Assembly (NCBI GenBank): GCA_026936335.1
Contig: JAPMXV010000056.1
Span: 1 to 64,000 of the forward strand
Length of the DNA: 64,000 nt
Reading direction: 5' to 3'
Origin: Mantamonas sphyraenae
Taxonomy: Eukaryota > CRuMs > Mantamonadidae
The first letter of the stretch is position 1; each line of letters starts with the position of its first letter. Positions 1-11,100 of this stretch are shown here, piece after piece. The notes below the pieces were generated by a model that was given only the letters and a program-made list of their open reading frames with translations, did no database searches and had not been told where the DNA came from. Made by a program: the position numbers and the translations under genes.

Positions 1-180
1 CCTAACCCTAACCCTAACCCTAACCCTAACCCTAACCCTAACCCTAACCCTAACCCTAACCCTAACCCTAACCCTAACCCTAACCCTAACCCTAACCCTA
101 ACCCTAACCCTAACCCTAACCCTAGCCCTAACCCTAACCCATATCCTAGTCCTAACCCTAAATCCTAACCCTATCCCTAG
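1..180. repeat. Telomere: CCCTAA (TTAGGG) array, left chromosome end
   Basis: Uninterrupted CCCTAA hexamers fill about positions 1-123. They are followed to about 180 by degenerate units (CCTAGC, ATATCC, CCTAGT, AAATCC, CTATCC). The C-rich strand reads 5' to 3' into the sequence, as expected at a left chromosome end with TTAGGG on the 3' overhang. Degenerate proximal repeats are usual at a telomere/subtelomere junction. The first base is an assembly limit, not the real end. Confidence 0.97.
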
Positions 181-447
181 AAGTTGTTCGTCTATGTGTT
201 ATGTGATTTCCGGTCTATGTCAGGTGAGTTGTGCTTGTGTATGCTGGTGGTGTGGCTGAGTTGGGTGGTGACATGGGGCAGTGGGCAATGGGTGGGAGTA
301 GAAGTGTCGCTGGTGAGTGGCCGTCGTCCAGCAACGCCGCGCAGTCAGCACTGCCCATCCGCCTTCAACCAAAGTATCACCAACACCCACAACACCCTCC
401 ACCAGTCCAACACAATCCACATTCACTCCAGTACCGCCATCACCATC
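181..447. other. Short subtelomeric spacer with a strand-composition switch
   Basis: This is the whole spacer between the telomere and the first gene. Positions about 184-310 are rich in G and T on the + strand (many GGTG, GTGG, TGGG words); from about 325 the + strand turns C and A rich and stays so into the gene. I see no repeat family or RNA gene. It probably holds the promoter and 5' leader of the first gene. The G/T-rich stretch could also be eroded telomere-associated sequence. Confidence 0.5.
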
Positions 448-3400
448 ATGGACAACGACTACCCAAGTACTCCGAAGCAACAACACACACCCAACACCTA
501 CCCAGCGTGCGTTCTGCCTTCCACTCCGTTTTCTGACTGCCCGCTTCTCCAGCTTACTTGCCTCCTCCATGCCTCCGTCGCTTATCTACACTCCTCTCCT
601 GCATCTCCACTTTCCCATCACCACCGTTGCTGCCTTCTCCGCTCTTCTCCGATCCCCTCTCCCCTGTCACTGCCCTCTCCGTTGCCAGTTTCCCAGTCTG
701 CCAATCTCCTCCGCTTTCCCTCTTTGCTCGTTCCAGCCTCCCTTCACCCCGCTTCTGCTCTGACGGCGTCCATTCCGCCTTCCACTCACCGTTCCCACCC
801 CGCCCTGCCCCTCCCTTCCCCTCCCACAGCTACGCGTACATGGTCCCTCCCATGGCTGCCCAGTCGTTTCCGAACATGCTGCCCGCCTCTGGCGTACAAA
901 ACCCGTACCAGCCCCCACAACCACCCATCATCTGGGTCCCTGTCAACACCTACCCTCAGCAGCACTACACATATGCTCATCAGAGCCACCCATACTACGC
1001 CTACCCTCCTCCGCCGCCTCCTCAGCCGCGACAAACCGCCCAGATGCATTTCGCTCAGACTCCGTTGCACCCTCCGCCTGCTCAACCCAACACAAACCAC
1101 AACCGCGTCCCCAAACGCATCAGCCCTGCCTTCGTCGGCATCAACCGTACCACATCCACCACCACATCGTCGTCCTCCTCCCACCAGGCCACACGGCAGA
1201 CTGGAGACAGCGACGACGACGAGGCAAACCAGGACACACACACACATGACACTGGCGACGTGGACGACCTGATGTCCCTGAACTTTGGCCACCGTGAACC
1301 ACGGTCAATCTCCAGCAACTCAGGGTGGATGACCAGCTCAGGGATGGAGGCGTACGAAGAAGACGGCGAGGCAAACGACACAACCCAGCAGCAAGTGGAC
1401 GACGAGTTGGAAGTTCAGGGATCACTCAGCTCTGCAGAGACTGACGATGTCATGGATGAGGAGTACATGCCGCAAGAAGAGAGCGACGACGATACAGACG
1501 ACACGGAGCAGGAGGACATGGACGAATGGCAGCCGAGACGCTCAAGGAGAGGCCGCACGCGACGAGGAAACCACGCCACTCGACTCACTGGTTCACACTC
1601 GATGAAAGGCAGCGGACAGCGCAGGCTCAGGGTCAGGGCTGGCAGTGGCACAGAGACAGGAACGTCGAGCACACGAGCAAGGATGGCCAAGAACGGAGAC
1701 AGCGGCGCACGGAAGAAAGCAGGCGTGGACAAAGAGAGCAAGTTGCCAGATGGTGTTGTGCGCAAAGGGTGGTCAATGAGACCCAGTGACGTCCGCAGCC
1801 ACAGCAACAAGAAGGAGCACACGGCGCTGCTGAACCACATGCACACCCTGGCCAACGAGCATCCCGTCGACGACATTCCAGACCTCATGACCCTGCAGGC
1901 GCGTGTTGTGGTCTGCCATCGCACCACGACCACGCTGGTCCGACAGATTCAGCTCGCTCTGGGCAACATTCCCCTCTCCCAGGGTGACATGGGCCTCTGC
2001 CTCACCCTCCTCGGCCGTGAAGTTGATCAACACATGTGCATCCATGCCATCCGTGACGCCGGTCTGGCCATGGGTGTGACCAAGGCTGGGTTGAAGGTGT
2101 GCTGGCTGGAGGAGCCACACGACCACGGCGACCCCAACTACGCCCTCCTCCACCTGCTCGTGGCAGAGATGGACACCCTTGGCGACAGGCCCCATCCCAC
2201 CAGCTGGAAGGAGCACAATCAGACCCAGCTGTGGCTGCAGAAAGCACGACGCCCAGCTGACAACGACAGCGACCCACACTGGACACAATGCGACTACGAC
2301 CACCACCTCACCACCACCGAGGTGGACAAGTGGCATCCCAAGTCTGTGCGCAGTGGCTGGAGCTCATCCTCAGACGAGCGTGGCAGCTGCACGGCACGGG
2401 AGTTCCAGACGCTGCTGGCACACATGAAGACACGCGCAGCCAAGCACCATCGCCATCAGCACAAACACGAGAACCATGCACTGCGTGAGCTGATCAACAA
2501 CGGCAGCCTGCAGTCCCTGCTGCGTCACATCATCCTGGCGCTGGGCAACGTTGGCGTGCCGCCTGTCGACCTGGCCTTCTTTGTCCGCCTCCTCAGGCCA
2601 CACCTCACCTACAAGCAGGTTCGCGTTGCCATCAAGGACACCCTCACCTGCGGTGCCACCTCCCTCTCCCTCAAGATCGCCTGGCTCGATACTCCCCAAC
2701 CTAGCGACGCCACACTGCACACCCTCCTGCACACCCTCATCGACCGCATCACACCCCACATCGCCTCCCGTCCCACCACCACCGCACTCGTCAACGCTCT
2801 CCGCATTCCCGAGCTTGTCCTTCCTGAGCCAACAGAGGAGGAGAAGATGGCCATGGACGATGGACTGCCAGATGGTGTTGTGCGCAAGGGGTGGACAAAG
2901 GGACTCAGCGACGAGCGCATGCACAGCAACAAGAAGGAGCACACGGCACTGCTGAACCACATGCACGCCCTGGCCAACGAGCATCCCATCGACGACATCC
3001 CCGACCTCATGACACCGCAGGCGCGTGTTGTGGTCTGCCATGGCACCCTGAACACGCTGGTCCGACAGATTCAGCTCGCTCTGGGCAACATTCCCCTTTC
3101 CCAGGGCGACATGGCCCTCTGCCTCACCCTTCTCGGCCATGATGTGGATCAACGGGCGTGCAGCAATGCCATCAACCACGCTGGTCTGGCCATGGGTGTG
3201 ACAAAGGCTGGGTTGAAGGTGTGCTGGCTGGAGGGGCCACACGACCACGGCGACCCCAACTACGCCCTTCTCCACCTGCTCATGGCAGAGATGGACACGC
3301 TTGGCGACAGGCCCCATCCCATCACCTGGAAGGAGCACAAGCAGACCCAGCTGTGGCTGCAGAAAGCACGACGCCCTGCTGCCAACGACGGCGACCCACA

Positions 3401-4007
3401 CTGGACACAATGCGACTACGACCACCACCTCACCACCACCACGGTGGACAAGTGGCATCCTGAGTCTGTGTGCAGTGGCTGGAGCAGTGCCACCCCCAGC
3501 GACGAGCGTGGCAGCTGCACGGCGCGGGAGTTCCAGACGCTGCTGGCACACATGAAGACACGCGCAGCCAAGCACCATCGCCATCAGCACACACATGAGC
3601 ACCAGTCACTGCGTGAGTTGATCAACAACGGCAGCCTGAAGTCCCTGCTGCGACACATCATCCTGGCACTGGGCAACGTTGGCGTGCCGCCTGTCGACCT
3701 GGCCTTCTTTGTCCGCCTCTTCAGGCCTCACCTTACATACCGGAAGGTACAAGGTGCCATCAGCGTCACCCTCACTCGCGGCGTCACCTCCCTCTCCCTC
3801 AAGATCGCCTGGCTCGACAACCCCAAACCCAACGACGCCACACTGCACACCCTCCTCCACGCCCTCATCGACCGCATCACACCCCACATCACCACCCGCC
3901 CCAACACCTCCGCACTCGTGAACGCCTACCCCATCCCCTCTTTCACCCTCCCCAAGCGCAAAGACCCTTCCTCCTCCTCCTCCTCCAAACGTCAACGCCT
4001 CGAATGA
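448..4007 (+). CDS. Subtelomeric protein with duplicated 374-residue module, function unknown
   Basis: I do not recognise the family. The model has two exons: ATG at 448, exon 448-506, intron 507-829 (donor GTGCGT, acceptor CCCACAG), exon 830-4007. The phase fits and gives about 1078 residues; the continuous frame upstream of 830 has no usable ATG. Order: Tyr/Pro/Gln-rich N terminus, Ser-rich and strongly acidic stretch (about 110-250), Arg-rich NLS-like patch, then two near-identical copies of a 374-residue block (from about 325 and 699), ending in a Ser run and a basic tail. Each block holds two related helical halves, both carrying an I-x-L-A-L-G-N core, then a hydrophobic LL segment, so there are four units. 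There is no signal peptide or membrane segment. Nuclear location is inferred from the basic patches. Translation could instead start at the ATG at 840. Confidence 0.75.
1745..3950 (+). repeat. Tandem intragenic duplication, period 1122 bp
   Basis: The word TGCCAGATGGTGTTGTGCGC occurs at 1744 and again at 2866. From each start the DNA stays almost identical for most of about 1.1 kb. The period is 1122 bp, exactly 374 codons, so the duplication keeps the reading frame. Differences between the copies are scattered substitutions and small in-frame indels, for instance an extra SAT-P segment near 3484. The second copy fades near 3950. Confidence 0.9.
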
Positions 4008-4572
4008 ACCACCCTCTCCATCAATCCATGAACATCCTCACTTTAAGAACCCCATAGCTGGGTTGAGCGACGCAAACGGAAGAAAGCGGCCAGGGTTGTT
4101 TGGAACTGAAACGACCTTGCTTTCCTCGGCGTCTGAGCGCGTCCGCTTCACAAAGATGCCTGTGGTGGCTGTGCCCGTGCCCTGTACTCCTCCTCGCCGC
4201 CCTCGCCTTTCCCCGTAGCCACTCCGGTTTGCGGCACTTCGCCCGTTTGTTTGTGGTTTCGTGTCTTTTTCTTGTCGCCCACAAACCGCTTGCCAGACGC
4301 GCTGCACACAAAATCCCCACACCCATGGGACCCAAAACCACTCTTCATAACACCATGACGCCCAGGCAACCGCCCTTCCAGCACCCTTCCCTCCAAAACG
4401 GCGTTTGGAGACGCCGGGCTCCAGACACCATTTTTCTTGTTTTTGGAGCCGAAGCGTCTCAAGGCGCCCATGCACACAAAATGATGGTACAACCACATTT
4501 TTTACTCTTTCATGGACCCAGGATGTGCAAAGCTCCAGGCCATGGATGCGTGATGTGTGCACAACTCCTTGC
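4008..4572. other. Intergenic, 565 bp, nothing recognisable
   Basis: This stretch separates convergent genes. Several small open frames cross it on both strands, but none resembles a known protein or shows the codon pattern of its neighbours. It contains short echoes such as CACACAAAAT at about 4308 and 4473 and a T-rich patch near 4498-4510. I see no RNA gene or mobile element. It probably holds the two 3' untranslated regions. Confidence 0.5.
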
Positions 4573-5019
4573 TTACTCCGAGTTGGAGGAGTTGCGTGGG
4601 ATCGTCTTCCACTCGCTCGGCTCGTTCACAAACATCGCAATCAAGTCAAACGAGCCCTCTTCGTTGGGGATTTCCAGCGTGTGGTGGTTGTCTGCCGGCA
4701 CGCGGATCATCACCCCTGGCGTCCAAATCATCTTGATCATCGTGTCGTCCAGGGCGCGGAAATGCACAAGGGCCTCTCCGTCCACAAGCAGACGCAAAGC
4801 ATCCTCTGGGTGCGAGTGTTCCGTAGACATTGCCGAGCGCTTCTGCGAGGGCGTGTCTTTGTCAAAGTGGATGGACACCTTGTGGACGTAGCCGTTTTCC
4901 TCGCCGTACTTGGTGATGGTGTCCTCGTTGGCCTCCTCCCACACGTCAATGCCTGTCATCTCGCTAAACTTCTCGGTGGTGATCTCCTCCTCCGTGTCGA
5001 CAATCGTGTACTTGACCAT
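4573..5019 (-). CDS. Acireductone dioxygenase-like cupin, metal site altered
   Basis: Small 148-residue protein from the ATG at 5019. The C-terminal two thirds match the acireductone dioxygenase cupin: an EHxH strand, LxxLxDGxAxVHFR, a PADxHHTL turn and FVNEPSEW near the end, in the same order and spacing as ARD. In true ARD the metal is held by HxHxxxE plus a later His. Here both motif histidines (HSH) and the later His are present, but the Glu position is Ala in the simplest alignment, with acidic residues one and two places earlier. The protein is shorter than typical ARD (about 180 residues). Known ARD acts in methionine salvage; activity here is uncertain. It lies 126 nt downstream of the giant membrane-protein gene, on the same strand. 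Confidence 0.75.
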   Translation of the reverse strand: MVKYTIVDTEEEITTEKFSEMTGIDVWEEANEDTITKYGEENGYVHKVSIHFDKDTPSQKRSAMSTEHSHPEDALRLLVDGEALVHFRALDDTMIKMIWTPGVMIRVPADNHHTLEIPNEEGSFDLIAMFVNEPSEWKTIPRNSSNSE

Positions 5020-5145
5020 TTTTGGTTGTTTGTTGTTTGTTTCCTCTGCCCTGCCCGCGCACACTGCGCATCGTTCCAAACAGCTTCATGCATTCCCCCT
5101 CATCACACCTCCTCCTCTCCATCATCGCCATGGTCCTGCGAGTCA

Positions 5146-8100
5146 CTATCCATCAGGATCTCCTCCTCCACACTCGTGCTGCGGCTCCTCGCTCGTTTCT
5201 TCACCACGCCGACTCCTCCGGCCTCTGCCGCGCCAACGCCTCCCCCCGCCTTCGCCTCCGCCTTCCGCACTCCCGTTCTCCACGCCACTCGCCGATCCAC
5301 TCTTCCTCGAGAATCGCTTGCTGAAAAACCCGCTCCCGCGCTTGCTCGCCTCCACCGTGCCGCCCACGTTTGCCAAGCTGCCTGACGGCATCCCCGCATC
5401 CATGGCCGCATTCTTCACATTGTCTTTCACCACCTCATCCAGTTGAAACTCGTCAATCGTCCTCTTCAGCCCCTCCAATTGCCCTGCGCCCTTGCGCCCT
5501 GCCAACAGGCCCACCATGCCCAGCAGGCCCGCCAGAAACAGCCCGTTCAGCACCAGCACAATCACGCCACTCGCCACTTTCGACTCGGGATCGCTCGTGC
5601 TCACTGCCAGCATGCCTGTCTGCAGCGTGCCCAACCCCACCATCAGCGACAGGTTCTCCATCAGCGTCAGCACAAAGTACCGGTACGGCGACAGCCACTG
5701 TTGCACCACAAGCGACACAAGCATCACACTGCTTCCTGTGTACAGCTGCACCAGCGGCTTGTCCACAAACACCACGCTCACCGCCACCAGGGCGCTCTTG
5801 CGCGCAAGGATGACCCAGTCGTACCAGAACCGGTCCGGCAGGTACGACTCGTAGAAGAAGTGGTACCCGTCCCACGCCTGACGCGACGCCATCTCTCCCG
5901 CCTTGTACAGCTGCGTCAGACGTGCCAGCACCACCGCAGGCACGAGCAGGCATTCGCCCAATGCAACCGCTCCGACCACCACCTGCATGCCCACAAACTC
6001 CGGGTCGTCGCATCGCAGACGCGTGTCCTCCCGCAGCACGTTTGCACTTCCGTACTGCCTGCATCCGCTCAGCAGCTCCACGCTCGTGCGCAGCACAAGC
6101 AAGTGGATCAGAAACGCCATGATGCGCACCGTCGGCAGAGCTCGGCGCCGCAGGTCGTCCATCACGTCCTTGAATGTCTTTGCGCGTCGCTTGCGAATCA
6201 GCATGATGGCACGCACCACAAGCGCAAGTATCAGCGTCACCAGAGGCAGCGCCGCATACCCGAAAAACTTGCTGCTCAGCAACGGGTTGTCAAACGCGCA
6301 GTTCACAGGCGCCATCTCCACCGCCAGGTTTGCACTGTTTGCCAGCGAGTACATCTGCTGCGACTGGTCCGTCCAGTCCACGTCGATCACAGAAAACACA
6401 GAAATCGCTTGCATGTGGTTCAGCAGAATCTTGATCAGCAGCATCGCAGGCGTCGCCCAGAACGATCGCCGCACAATCTTTTCCTTGCTGTACGTAATCG
6501 TGCTGCTCTTCAGGTACGCCTGGATCATCCATGTCACCAGCGCCAAAAACACAACCGTGCCCACAACCAACAGACCAATGTCCACCGCCAGGTCGTTGCA
6601 CAGCACGCACTCGCTGTCGCTCCGCCCGTACCCGGTTTGGCACTGGCTGCACAGCGTGCCCTTGTACCCCTCACGGCACTGGCCGCCCGGCCCACATGCT
6701 TGTCGCACGGGGCACGCAAACGCCTGCGTTGCGTTCAGATCGTTCGGAAAGAAGCCCTCCTTGGCTTCGAATGTTTCCCCGTTGCACTGAAAGTTCTCCG
6801 GGCACGCCACGCATCGCCGCTCCGCTCCGCTCCCTGCCACATACTCGTCCGCATTGCATCTGCACGCGCTGAGCGACGTTTGCCCGCGCTTGTTCTCCGT
6901 GTTGCCCAGAGGGCAGGGCGTGCACGCCTCCGCAAGGCTCGCCTCCGCCTTGTACTCGTTCACTCCGCACACGTCGCACTGGCCTCCCACAAAACGGTAC
7001 CCCGGACGACACGCACACCCGTCGCCCGCCGTTCCAAGTCCACCCACAGCGACAAAGTTGGCTCCCTTCACCTCGAGGCACTTGCGCGTGACAGCACGCA
7101 GCGGCGCACGCAGCGTCACCTGTGTGCTGGTCAACACATTCTCGATCTGCACAACCACAGATCCGTTGTACTCGCGCTCAAACTGCACGTTTGGCCTCAC
7201 CGTGGTCACGTCCCGCTTCAACACCACCACGCACCGTGTGCCCTCGTTGTCACTCGCCTCCAATTTCATCACCGCAACCACCCCTTCCTCAAACTCCACC
7301 GTTCCGGTCACTGACAACGGCGCAGGAAGAAGCGCACATGCAAGCGGGTTCCCGCTCACATCCTGAAAGCTCACAGAGAGATCTGGAACAGCGTCCACCA
7401 CAATGCCCACAAACTCCCCTCGGTTCTCCAACACAACCGACGCTGCGCTCCCTGCCCCCACAGTCAACGTCGACACGTCAGGATCCGACAGCATCGCTCC
7501 TGTCACGTTGCTCAAGTGCACCTGCACCCTCATCTGCTTCGCTGCCGGACGCACCATCATCGCACGCGACAAATCCACCTCGCTCAGCGCCGTCGTGCCA
7601 GTCCCAAAGTCCGCCCCTTCCATGAGCACCCCTTCTCCGTCGCTCGTGTTCACTGCCACGCGCACTCGCATCGACGCCGTAAACTCGGAAGACGCACGCC
7701 CGCCGCTCGCATCCAGAATCTCCAGCTTGCACGGCACAGGCACGCGGCTCGCACTCGCCACGCTCGATGCGCACGTCACACGCGACTGCACTCCCTGTCC
7801 GGCCACAACACGCACACGGATGTTAAACGGCGCCAGCGAACTTGCAGCTCGTGTGTAAACCTGCACGCACGACACTCCGCGCGGCGGGTTCGCAAGCACC
7901 ACGCCGTCCACCCACACAAAGCTTCCAAATGTCCACTCGCTCACACCCACACGCGGACCGTTGTTGCACTCGCGCACACGCAGCGTGCGCGCATTCTCGG
8001 CCCCGCTCGGATCGGTCGCTTCCGGCGCTCCCGTCGTGTTGCCTCCAGACGCATCCAACGCCTGAAGGTACACAGGCGGCACAGCAACAGACACTGCACT

Positions 8101-11100
8101 CGGCACCGTCGGATCGCTTGTCCCGTTGATCACGCGAAAGCTCGTCGCAGGCCCAGGATACACCTGCATCGTCAGCGTGCCACGAATGTTCGCGTTGGAC
8201 GTCAGCGACACAGACACCGTGTGCGCCCCGTGCGCCACCGTCGTCTCCATGCGGATTTCACCCGCGCTCTGTGCGCTTGTCCCTTCCGCGTTGCCAGCAA
8301 ATGTAGTCTGCTGCTCAGGACGATCTTCAACCTGCACCGTCACATTCACCGCACTGCCCACGCTCACCACGTTGCCCAGCCTGTCCACAGCCTGCAATCG
8401 CATCGCAGGCACGCGCAGAGGGAACGTCACGTTTGTGTTTGCCGTGCCCACCCACGCAAGCTGTAGCGCGCTCATCGTGCCCGCAACAACGTTCAACCCC
8501 ACCAGGCCCTGCCCTTGCACACCTTCCACAACGACTCGCAACTGCGTGATACCCACAGCAGGTGCGCGCAACACCAGTTGGTCCAGCGTCGCACGCCCAC
8601 CCTGCACCGTGCTTGCCTGTGCCGTCTCTCCGCTCGACGCAAGCACGGCCGTGATGTTTCGCCCGCCCGCCGCCGTGTCGTACGTTCCCACCTCGTTGTC
8701 TCCGCTGTCACGCAGCACTGTGCGCAGCCGAAATCGGTTTGCAAGCGCCACAACCACATCCGTCGCCACCGTGTAGTTGCCCACCGCCTGCCACGTCTGC
8801 CCGCCATTGCTCGACGTCTCTGCAATCACCTCCACGCGCACAGGTGTCCCCGGCAACACATTCACCTCCATCGCCTGCGCCTCCACGGGCGTGCTCATGT
8901 TCACCTGCCACGCAGTGTCCAGTGCCACGCTCAACGCAAGCTTGCTCACGCGCAGTCCGTTGTCCACCTGCAGACCCTCAAACACAGCCGCACCGCTCGC
9001 GTTTGACGCACGCACCCACGTGCGCCCTCCCTCTCGCAGCACCACATCCACCTGGTTGGCCGACAGTGCGTCTCCGCGTACGTTCACAACCTGTGCCACC
9101 ACACACGGCAGCACGTTCGTCGCCTCGCTGCGCATCGTCGTCGCGTTGCGTGATCCCGTCGCACAGAAGCTCACGCGCACGTCAAACGGCCGCTGCATGC
9201 CCACCCCACGCACTTGCGCTTCCACAAGCCAGAATCCAGTCACGTCCTCTGCGTTGCTCGACCCCAGCGTCGTCGTTTGGTTCGCCGCAAACACGCGCAT
9301 CTTGCTTGTCACCACAGCTTCAAACGTGTCCACGCACACAGAGTATCGGTTCTTGTCTCCGCTGATCGTCGTGCACAGCCGTCGTGACGTCACCTGTGTC
9401 CACTGGCTCCCCGTCCACCGCTCAATTGCATACTGGCTCGGCGAAAACTCGCACGGGCTGCGCCACGACACAAGCACCTGCGTCGCGTACACGCCCCCAC
9501 TGCTCCCGCTTTCCAGCTCCACAAACGCATCGTATCCACTCAGCAACCGCACTCCGCAGTCGCTCTCCGCACCTCGTGCCGAGCAGCACAAATCTCCATC
9601 CAGCAAGTCTGCCGTCCCGTTCTGTCCGTACGTCACCCACGGGCTGTACACAGGCACGCTCGACGTCACCCTCTCCATTTCGTTCGGCAAGTAGTACTTC
9701 TGGTTGCGCTCTTCCCGCAGCTGCTTCGACACAGTCAGCTCCAGCCGGTCCACACATGCAGGCGACCGGTTGTTCACCACCAGGAGCGTCGGCGTCGTGA
9801 ATTGGTACTTGCGCACCCCTCCATCCAGGCTCAAACTCAGCTGCGCCGATCCAACCTGTGGCAGCCGCCCGTGATCACACACAAGCTCCGTTTCGTTCAG
9901 CGTGCAGGACGTCAGCCGGAACGACACTCCCGACGCAAGAAACACAAGCTCCACCACATGCTGCGATCCACTGAACCACAGCCGCTCGCCAGTCACAGTG
10001 AACCTCCCTCCGTTTTGTGTCAGCGACGTCGGCTCGATGCCGCTCAACGTGGGCGCTTCGTACATCCGCACCTGCAGTGTGTTCGCAAGCTGCACGCAGA
10101 TCCCAAAGCTCTCCACGCGTACGCTCACATTCACCGGCGACGCAAGCGCTCCCGCGTTGCCCCACACCGGATTGGCCACTCCCAGGCGCCCGCCGTCCAC
10201 AAACCGGAAGCTCGTGCACCTGCTGATGGGCGCACCGAAGCACACGCGGTCCCGCGTCGTGTTCAGGCACACCAGGTTCATCCCAGGCAGCACAATCTCC
10301 GTCGTGCTGTTTGTTTGCACCAACGGATTCTCCACCCCATCCATCACATACTCAGGCCTACGCATCTCCACTCCCAGCGTCTCGTTCAGCGCCTCTTGGT
10401 TCACATACACTGCCACCGTGTAGTTGCCAATGTACACCAGGCCAAGCTCGCACGTGTACGCTCCCGCGCCCGTACGGTATGCAATCACACGCCTGTTCAG
10501 TCCCACCAGCTCGCACTCCACAAGCTCTGGTTTCGGAGTCTCGGCCACATTGCTCCCGCTCCCGTCCGCGTACGCCGTCGTCACGTTCACAAACACCCCA
10601 CCGAACCCGGGATACGCAGATGCGATCGACACAGGCCCCACCGCGCTGCTCTTGCTCGCCGTCGAGTTGCGTCGGTTGCACGTCTCCGCGTCCAGCTGCG
10701 AAAACCGCTGCGGAAACCCTTCAAACGTGCAGTTCACACACACCACGTCCAGACCGTTCCTTGGCACACGCACTTGCACGTCTCCAGGCTCACACACAAC
10801 ACGCATGCTGTGCACGTACGACACGGCCACGCTCTCAAGCCCCGCCGGCATGCTTGTGTTCCATCGCCCGTCCGAGAACCCGACCATCACTCCCACTCCG
10901 TCCGACCGCACAACCATCGCGTCCAACGCGTCTCCACCCGTCGACCCAAACTCCTTGCTCCACTCCACGCTTCCGTTCTGCGAATACATGCCCAGCACCA
11001 TCGTGTCCAAATTGTTCCCGGACCCACTCCGAGCCGTGTGTCCTGCAACGTACAAACGCGTCTCGTCCGGCGACAGCGCCAGGCCAAACGCAATGTCCAG

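Noticed and set aside
558..829. Upstream in-frame extension of the first gene starting at 558
   Set aside because: It starts with TTG, is a Leu/Pro/Ser-rich polypyrimidine translation and is best explained as intron 507-829 ending in CCCACAG.
4100..4891. Open frames on both strands between 4021 and 4900
   Set aside because: They overlap the cupin gene antisense or run through spacer; composition and content show no protein family.
5443..7314. Long + strand open frame of 623 codons opposite the giant membrane-protein gene
   Set aside because: It is Arg/His/Gln-rich nonsense with no motif and mirrors a clearly coding minus strand; high G+C at third positions makes antisense frames stay open. 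The same holds for 9802-11523 and 20013-22007.
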